From: VRUE01 sp040904405
GTDB taxonomy: Bacteria; Actinomycetota; Thermoleophilia; Solirubrobacterales; 70-9
Assembly (NCBI GenBank): GCA_040904405.1
Contig: JBBDTK010000022.1
Location: 1 to 10,859, forward strand
Length of the DNA: 10,859 bases
Direction: 5' to 3'
Both the position numbers and the translations under genes were made by a program. Position 1 is the first letter of the stretch. Each line of letters begins with the position of its first letter. Shown here piece after piece: positions 6,799 to 10,859 of the stretch. The notes under the pieces are model-generated. The model was not told the origin of the DNA. It did no database searches and worked only from the letters and a program-made list of their open reading frames with translations.

Positions 6799-8376
6799 AT
6801 GCCGATCGAACACGAATCACAGCGCGCCTGGCTGGCCTGGCTCGGGGTCCTCGTGCCTGTCCTCGCCGCGGCCGCTGCCTACCTGGCGCTGCAACCGCCG
6901 AGCGTCGACCTCGCCGCGCAGTTGTTCCGCAGCGAGCTCTTCGCCTCTCACGGCTTCCTCGCCTGGAACAACTACTGGTACGGCGGGCACTACCTGCTCG
7001 GTTACAGCCTGCTCTTCCCCCCGCTCGGCGGGACGATCGGCGCCACGCTCACCGGAGCGCTCGCCGCGCTTGCCGCGACCGGTCTGTTCGGCCTGCTGGC
7101 GCGCCGCCTCTACGGCCCCCGTGCCCGCCTCGCCACCCTCTGGTTCGGGGCGGGAATGATCTCGATGCTGCTCAGCGGCCGCCTCACCTTCGTGCTCGGC
7201 GTCGCGATCGGCCTGGCGGCACTGCTCCTCCTCTCCCACCGCCGGCTGCTCGCAGCCGTGCCGCTCGCCGCCGCCACCTCGTTCGCCAGCCCGGTTGCGG
7301 GCTTCTTCCTGCTGCTGATCGGCGTCACCCTGGCTCTCGACGGCGAGCGCCGGCGCGGCGCCGCTCTCGGGCTCGCCGCCGCCGCGCCGATCGCCGTCAT
7401 GAGCCTCGCCTTCCCGACCAGCGGCCCGGAGCCCTTCGTACTCTCGAGCCTGGCGGGGACGCTTGCGATCGCGGCCCTCGTGCTCGTCGCCCTGCCCCGG
7501 GGAGAGCGCCTGCTGCGCCGCGGCGTCGCCGTCTACGCTGCCGCCACGGTCGCCGTCTTCGCGATCCCCAACGCGCTGGGCGGCAACATCGCCCGGCTCA
7601 GCAACATCGCGGCTGCCTCGCTGCTGGTCCTCGGCCTCGCCGGCCCCCGCCGCCGCCTGCTGCTGGTTCTGCTTGCGGCGCCGCTGCTCTACTGGCAGTG
7701 GCAGGGGGCGGTGCGCGACGTTTCGCGCGCTTCCGGCAATCCCTCGGTGCAGCGCGAGTTCTACACACCCCTGCTCACCAGGCTGGAGGCGCGCAGCGGC
7801 GGCGCCCCGGTGCGGATCGAGATCCCGCCGACGCAGGACCGTTGGGAGGTCTACCACATGACCCCGCAGTTCCTGCTGGCGCGCGGCTGGCTGCGCCAGC
7901 TCGAGACCCGTGACCTGCAGCTCTTTCGCTCCAGCCTCTCGCCCACCGCCTATCGCAACTGGCTGGACGCCAACGGGGTCAGCTACGTCGCCCTGCCGCG
8001 CGTGCAGCTCGACTACCTCGCCCGCCACGAGGCGGCGCTGATCCGCGCTGGGCTGCCCTACCTGGAACCGATCTGGCGCAACGCCGACTGGCGCCTGTTC
8101 GCGGTGCGCGATGCGCGGGGGCTGGTCGACCGCCCGGCCTCGCTGACCTCGATCGGCGCCGACTGGTTCGATCTGCGGGCGCCGCTCCCCGGCAGCTACC
8201 TGCTGCGCATCCACTTCAGTCCCCATTGGACGGTTTCGGGCGTGCCCGGCGCCTGTCTGCGACCACTGGGGCGCTGGACCCAGGTCGAGCTGGCGCGCCC
8301 CGGCTCGCTCCAGGTCGGCACCGATCTCAGCGCCGAGGGCCTGCTCGGCAAGCAGCGCGTCTGCGCCGGCGAATAG
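6799..8376 (+). CDS. Polytopic membrane protein with C-terminal soluble domain, possibly GT-C-type glycosyltransferase-like
   Basis: A 525-aa protein that I cannot assign to a named function. About ten hydrophobic segments cover residues 11-31, 77-101, 109-126, 128-146, 150-180, 187-206, 215-232, 242-260, 268-282 and 286-300. The loop after the first segment (32-75) holds PSVDLAAQLFRSELF and the aromatic motif NNYWYGGHYLLGYS, then LLFPPLGG. An acidic, aromatic first external loop after TM1 resembles GT-C lipid-linked sugar transferases, but that is only topology. Residues about 305-525 form a soluble domain with VRIEIPPTQDRWE, LARGWLRQLE and WLDANGVSYVALP blocks, which look like conserved enzyme or binding motifs. 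The ATG at 6799 is preferred over an in-frame ATG at 6736, which would lie inside lipB. No ribosome binding site is seen, so leaderless translation is possible. It converges with E2 over an 11-bp gap. Confidence 0.85.
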   Translation: MPIEHESQRAWLAWLGVLVPVLAAAAAYLALQPPSVDLAAQLFRSELFASHGFLAWNNYWYGGHYLLGYSLLFPPLGGTIGATLTGALAALAATGLFGLLARRLYGPRARLATLWFGAGMISMLLSGRLTFVLGVAIGLAALLLLSHRRLLAAVPLAAATSFASPVAGFFLLLIGVTLALDGERRRGAALGLAAAAPIAVMSLAFPTSGPEPFVLSSLAGTLAIAALVLVALPRGERLLRRGVAVYAAATVAVFAIPNALGGNIARLSNIAAASLLVLGLAGPRRRLLLVLLAAPLLYWQWQGAVRDVSRASGNPSVQREFYTPLLTRLEARSGGAPVRIEIPPTQDRWEVYHMTPQFLLARGWLRQLETRDLQLFRSSLSPTAYRNWLDANGVSYVALPRVQLDYLARHEAALIRAGLPYLEPIWRNADWRLFAVRDARGLVDRPASLTSIGADWFDLRAPLPGSYLLRIHFSPHWTVSGVPGACLRPLGRWTQVELARPGSLQVGTDLSAEGLLGKQRVCAGE

Positions 8377-8387
8377 CCCGCCGCCCG

Positions 8388-9791
8388 CTACAGCGCGAGG
8401 AAGAGCGGTTCTTCGAGCAGCGCTCGGATCCGGGCGAGGAACTCGGCGGCGGGGGCGCCGTAGAGGATGCGATGGTCGCAGGCGAGGTCGACTTCCATCA
8501 GGTGAGCGGTCGCGATCTCGCCGTCGCGGAGGACCGGCCGCTCCTCGATCGCGCCGACCGCCAGGATCGCCGCCTGCGGTGGGTTGATCACCGCCGAGAA
8601 GCCGTCGATCCCGTACATCCCCAGGTTGGAGAGGGTGAAGGTGGCGCCGGAGAGCTCCGGCGGGGTGATCTTCCCCTCGCGCACCTTGCCGGCCAGCTCG
8701 CGCGCCTCGACCGCGATCTGCCGCAGCCCCTTGCGGTCGGCGTCGAACACGGTGGGGACGATCAGCGTGTCCCCGGCGGCCACCGCGACCCCGACGTTGA
8801 CCCGCGAGTAGAGCTCGAAGCGGCCGTCGCGGTAGGCCCCGTTGGCCCGCGGGTGCTCGCGCAGCGCGAGCGCGCAGGCCTTCACCACCATGTCGTTGAA
8901 CGACGGCACCACCGACCCCTCGACCGCGGCCTGCTTCAGCTTCCCCCTGCCCTCGACCGCCCGGCTCATGTCGACCGAGGCGCGCAGGTAGAAGTGCGGC
9001 GCGGTCGCCTTCGACTCGGCCATCCGCCGCGCGATCGTCTGCTGCGTCTTCGAGAGGTCCTCGTAGGAGGTCTGGCCCTTGGCGGTTTCGCCGGCCCCCG
9101 GGGAGGGCCCAGACCCACTGCCCGCGGGTCCTGCCGCGGCGGCCTCCCCCATGTGCTCGGACGCCGCTTCGCGACGCCCTCCGCTATGGGGGACCCCCGC
9201 CACCGCGTCACCCGCGGAAGGAGCGGCTCGCTCGACATCCGCCTTGACAATGCGCCCGCCAGGGCCAGAGCCCTGAAGCTGAGAGAGATCGAGACCCTGC
9301 TCCTTCGCCAGTCGTCTCGCTAGCGGTGAAGCTTTTGGTCGGTGCCCGTCCCCATCGGCTGGGGCCTCCTTCTCCGCGGTTGGAGCGTCCGCGGCCCCAA
9401 CCTCCCCTTCCACGGGTGGCGCGGTGGTGGGGGGGGTCGAGGACGGAGCCTGCTCCGCCCGCAGCGCCCCCCCATCCCCCGCGCCAGGACCCGTGGGCGA
9501 GCGCTCGGCCTCCCCCTCCTCCGCGACAGGACCCGCAGCCGATTCCTTGGTCCCTTGGTCATCACCTACCCGGGCAATTGGAGTGCCGATCGGCAACGTC
9601 TCACCCTCCTCAGCCAGGATCTCAGTGAGCGTTCCCGCCACGTCGGACTCATAAGCCATGTTCGCCTTGTCCGTCTCGATTTCCACGATCTCGTCACCCA
9701 CCGCGATCTCGTCCCCGACCTGCTTCATCCACTGCAGAATCGTCCCCTCCTCCATCGAGTCGGACAATCTCGGCATGACCACGTCAGCCAT
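8388..9791 (-). CDS. pdhC: Dihydrolipoamide acyltransferase, E2 of a pyruvate-type dehydrogenase complex
   Basis: E2 carries acyl groups from E1 to coenzyme A on its lipoyl arm and forms the core of the complex. The 467-aa protein has one lipoyl domain (1-76, lipoyl Lys42 in ETDKAN), an Ala/Pro/Gly/Glu-rich linker (77-150), a subunit-binding domain (152-187, KASPLARRLAKEQGLDLSQL), a second linker (188-240), and the catalytic domain (243-467) with CDHRILYGAPAAEFL near the end. The catalytic motif normally reads HxxxDG; here His440 is kept but the aspartate is Tyr444, a variant I recall from cyanobacterial and plastid E2. The start at 9791 follows GGAGGG at 7 bases; the frame stays open upstream to 9956 through the repeat region but has no supporting signal there. 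It lies downstream of E1-beta on the same strand, and LipB and LipA, which lipoylate it, are encoded nearby. The acyl specificity (pyruvate or branched chain) is inferred, not proven. Confidence 0.93.
   Translation of the reverse strand: MADVVMPRLSDSMEEGTILQWMKQVGDEIAVGDEIVEIETDKANMAYESDVAGTLTEILAEEGETLPIGTPIARVGDDQGTKESAAGPVAEEGEAERSPTGPGAGDGGALRAEQAPSSTPPTTAPPVEGEVGAADAPTAEKEAPADGDGHRPKASPLARRLAKEQGLDLSQLQGSGPGGRIVKADVERAAPSAGDAVAGVPHSGGRREAASEHMGEAAAAGPAGSGSGPSPGAGETAKGQTSYEDLSKTQQTIARRMAESKATAPHFYLRASVDMSRAVEGRGKLKQAAVEGSVVPSFNDMVVKACALALREHPRANGAYRDGRFELYSRVNVGVAVAAGDTLIVPTVFDADRKGLRQIAVEARELAGKVREGKITPPELSGATFTLSNLGMYGIDGFSAVINPPQAAILAVGAIEERPVLRDGEIATAHLMEVDLACDHRILYGAPAAEFLARIRALLEEPLFLAL
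9145..9193. repeat. Palindromic segment within the E2 linker coding region
   Basis: TCCCCCAT (9145-9152) and ATGGGGGA (9186-9193) form a perfect 8-bp inverted repeat. The 33 bases between them are partly self-complementary and contain GCCGCTTCGCGA. The same 12-mer occurs on the opposite strand in the gap between the E1-beta and E2 genes (complement of 9848-9859), and an 11-base version recurs there. The segment encodes about E2 residues 200-216 (PHSGGRREAASEHMGEA) in the disordered second linker, where an in-frame insertion would be tolerated. Confidence 0.5.
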
Positions 9792-9823
9792 CGGCGGTCC
9801 CTCCGAGCGCTTTCGGGAGGTGG

Positions 9824-9944
9824 GGTCGGGCGTGTCTCGACGGCACCTCGCGAAGCGGCCCCGGCTGGGTGGTTTTTGCCGCGAAGCGGCACCAGATTCC
9901 ACCGCCAAAGGCGGTGATGGGTGACCGGCGAGACACGCCCGACC
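9824..9944. repeat. MITE- or REP-like element bounded by 16-bp inverted repeats
   Basis: GGTCGGGCGTGTCTCG (9824-9839) is repeated perfectly in inverted orientation as CGAGACACGCCCGACC (9929-9944), bounding 121 bp. Inside are hairpin TGCCGC/GCGGCA (9877-9882 with 9886-9891, GAA loop), hairpin CACCGCC/GGCGGTG (9900-9906 with 9910-9916, AAA loop), and an 11-base direct repeat CGCGAAGCGGC (9849-9859 and 9880-9890). There is no transposase and no obvious target-site duplication at the ends. It could be a non-autonomous palindromic element or a structured leader before the E2 gene. A T-run (9873-9877) lies on the wrong side of the hairpin for a terminator of the minus-strand operon. Confidence 0.6.
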
Positions 9945-10004
9945 TCCTCTTTCCACCGCCGAAGGCAGTGATAGGCATCCGGCGAGACACCCCCGCCCCT
10001 CCCA
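9897..10004. repeat. Two imperfect tandem 54-bp repeats with hairpins, E1-beta/E2 gap
   Basis: Copy A begins at 9897 and copy B at 9951, both with TTCCACCGCC; 40 of their first 48 bases agree. Each has a 7-bp hairpin (copy A 9900-9906/9910-9916; copy B 9954-9960/9964-9970) followed after 14 bases by the shared GGCGAGACAC-type block. In copy B the one stem difference becomes a U-G pair in minus-strand RNA, so folding is kept in the direction of transcription. The period is a multiple of three. Copy A overlaps the right arm of the 16-bp inverted repeat. Together with the adjoining element it accounts for almost all of the 213-bp gap between E1-beta and E2, where no separate gene is supported. 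Confidence 0.65.
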
Positions 10005-10859
10005 TCACAGGCTCCCCTCGAGCGCCGCAAGGGCGGCCCGCACCACATGCTCCTCGTGCGGAATGGCCGCCTGCTCGAGCCGTTTCGCGTAGGGCATGTG
10101 GACGTCGGCGCCGGTCACCCGCTGGACCGGCGCGTCGAGGTGGTCGAAGGCCTGCTCGGTGATCAGCGTCGCCAGGTTGGCGCCGACGCCGCCGTGCGGC
10201 CAGCCCTCCTCGACGATCACCGCCCGGTTGGTCTTGCGCACCGAGGCGAGGATCGTGTCGAGGTCGAGCGGGCGCAGGGTGCGCGGGTCGATCACCTCGG
10301 CCTCGACCCCGTGCTCGTGCGAGAGCACCCGGGCCGCGTCCCCGGCCACGTGGGCCATCTTGAGGACGCCGACGATCGTCACGTCGCCGCCCTCGCGCCG
10401 CACCGCCGCTTCGCCGAAGCGCAGCACCTCGTCGCCGTCGTCGGCGACCTCGCCGCGCCGCCCGTAGAGGCTCTCGTGCTCGATGAAGATCACCGGGTTG
10501 TCGTCGCGGATCGCCGCCTTCAAGAGCGCCTTGCCGTCGGCCGGGGTCGAGGGACAGGCGACCAGCAGCCCCGGCACCTGCAGGTAGAGCGCCTCGAAGC
10601 TGTGCGAGTGGGTCGGCCCGAGCTGGTGCCCGCCGCCGCCCGGCATCCGGATCGTCAGCGGCACCCGCACCTGGCCGTTGAACATGTAGGGGATCGCGGC
10701 GGCGTGGTTGACGATCTGGTCCAGCGCCAGCAGGGAGAAGTTGACGGTCATCAGCTCGACGATCGGGCGCAGCCCGCCCAGCGCTGCGCCGACCCCTGTG
10801 CCGACGATCGTGTTCTCGGAGATCGGCGTGTCGCGCACGCGGCGCTCGCCGAACTCGTC
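10005..10859 (-). CDS. pdhB: 2-oxoacid dehydrogenase E1 beta subunit (pyruvate-type), N-terminus beyond window
   Basis: E1 alpha and beta together decarboxylate a 2-oxoacid using thiamine diphosphate and pass the acyl group to E2. The frame is open to the right edge, giving 284 residues; about 40 N-terminal residues of the roughly 325-aa family are missing. Visible family blocks, counted from the first visible residue, are ISENTIVGTGVGAALGGLRP (13-32), the region before NFSLLALDQIVNHAA, GPTHSHSFEALYLQVPGLLV (81-100), NPVIFIEHESLYG (121-133) and the C-terminal transketolase-like domain with DPRTLRPLDLDTI and EEGWPHGGVGANLA. An apparent GTG start at 10838 is internal, because conserved coding sequence (DEFGERRV) continues beyond it. 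The stop is followed by the 213-bp repeat gap and then E2; the alpha subunit gene is expected just beyond the right edge. Confidence 0.95.
   Translation of the reverse strand, partial: DEFGERRVRDTPISENTIVGTGVGAALGGLRPIVELMTVNFSLLALDQIVNHAAAIPYMFNGQVRVPLTIRMPGGGGHQLGPTHSHSFEALYLQVPGLLVACPSTPADGKALLKAAIRDDNPVIFIEHESLYGRRGEVADDGDEVLRFGEAAVRREGGDVTIVGVLKMAHVAGDAARVLSHEHGVEAEVIDPRTLRPLDLDTILASVRKTNRAVIVEEGWPHGGVGANLATLITEQAFDHLDAPVQRVTGADVHMPYAKRLEQAAIPHEEHVVRAALAALEGSL

Noticed and set aside
5820..7913. Long plus-strand open frame of 697 codons across lipA, lipB and the membrane gene
   Set aside because: It lies antisense to lipA and lipB and out of frame with the membrane gene, all of which have clear family motifs. 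Its Arg/Ala/Pro/Gly-rich composition is typical of shadow frames in high-GC DNA.
8377..8387. Terminator between the membrane gene and E2
   Set aside because: The 11-bp gap has no room for a stem-loop, and none spanning the gene ends was evident.
9871..9891. T-run plus hairpin in the E1-beta/E2 gap as an intrinsic terminator
   Set aside because: On the minus strand, the direction of the operon, the run becomes A residues after the stem. On the plus strand the T-run precedes the stem. Neither orientation makes a terminator.
9792..9956. N-terminal extension of E2 to an upstream start at 9956
   Set aside because: It would put 55 unconserved, repeat-encoded residues before the lipoyl domain, whereas the ATG at 9791 has a strong GGAGGG and begins at the normal domain edge.
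9897..10004. CRISPR array
   Set aside because: Only two imperfect units, contiguous and without unique spacers, and no cas genes nearby.

Overview
This is a GC-rich bacterial window. It is probably from an actinobacterium, and perhaps a deep-branching lineage such as Thermoleophilia. That guess rests on very high GC3 coding, GTG and ATG starts and the flavour of the protein families; no marker gene here proves it. Most of the window is conventional two-component signalling and lipoate/2-oxoacid dehydrogenase metabolism. The unusual material is in repeats and remnants.

Left part (1-1424): the proline-rich end of an unidentified protein reads off the left edge. A 38-nt stretch matching the 5' half of a tRNA-Ala lies on the minus strand. 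A 284-aa very acidic, apparently disordered protein of unknown function follows. It ends at a hairpin, and then comes a short AT-rich island carrying an inverted repeat.

Signalling cassette (1425-4825, plus): a soluble PAS-PAS-histidine kinase-receiver hybrid kinase overlaps by 4 bases with a receiver-PAS-HD-GYP protein, a predicted cyclic-di-GMP phosphodiesterase. The pair looks like a translationally coupled sensor-to-second-messenger unit. A tRNA-Ala(UGC) gene follows at 4879-4951.

Lipoylation and dehydrogenase part (4961-10859): on the minus strand are the E1-beta subunit of a 2-oxoacid (pyruvate-type) dehydrogenase (running off the right edge), the E2 acyltransferase with one lipoyl domain, LipB (octanoyltransferase) and LipA (lipoyl synthase). 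LipB and LipA make the lipoyl group that E2 carries, so these four genes form one functional set. A polytopic membrane protein of unknown role is inserted between E2 and lipB on the plus strand. It converges with E2 (11 bp gap) and diverges from lipB (28 bp between start codons).

Most notable: the 213-bp gap between the E1-beta and E2 genes is filled with palindromes, a 54-bp imperfect tandem repeat and a 16-bp inverted repeat bounding about 121 bp. It looks like a small non-autonomous repeat element or a structured RNA inside an operon. A related motif sits inside a palindrome in the disordered linker of the E2 coding sequence. I see no clearly new defence or mobile system, CRISPR array, transposase or integrase in the window.
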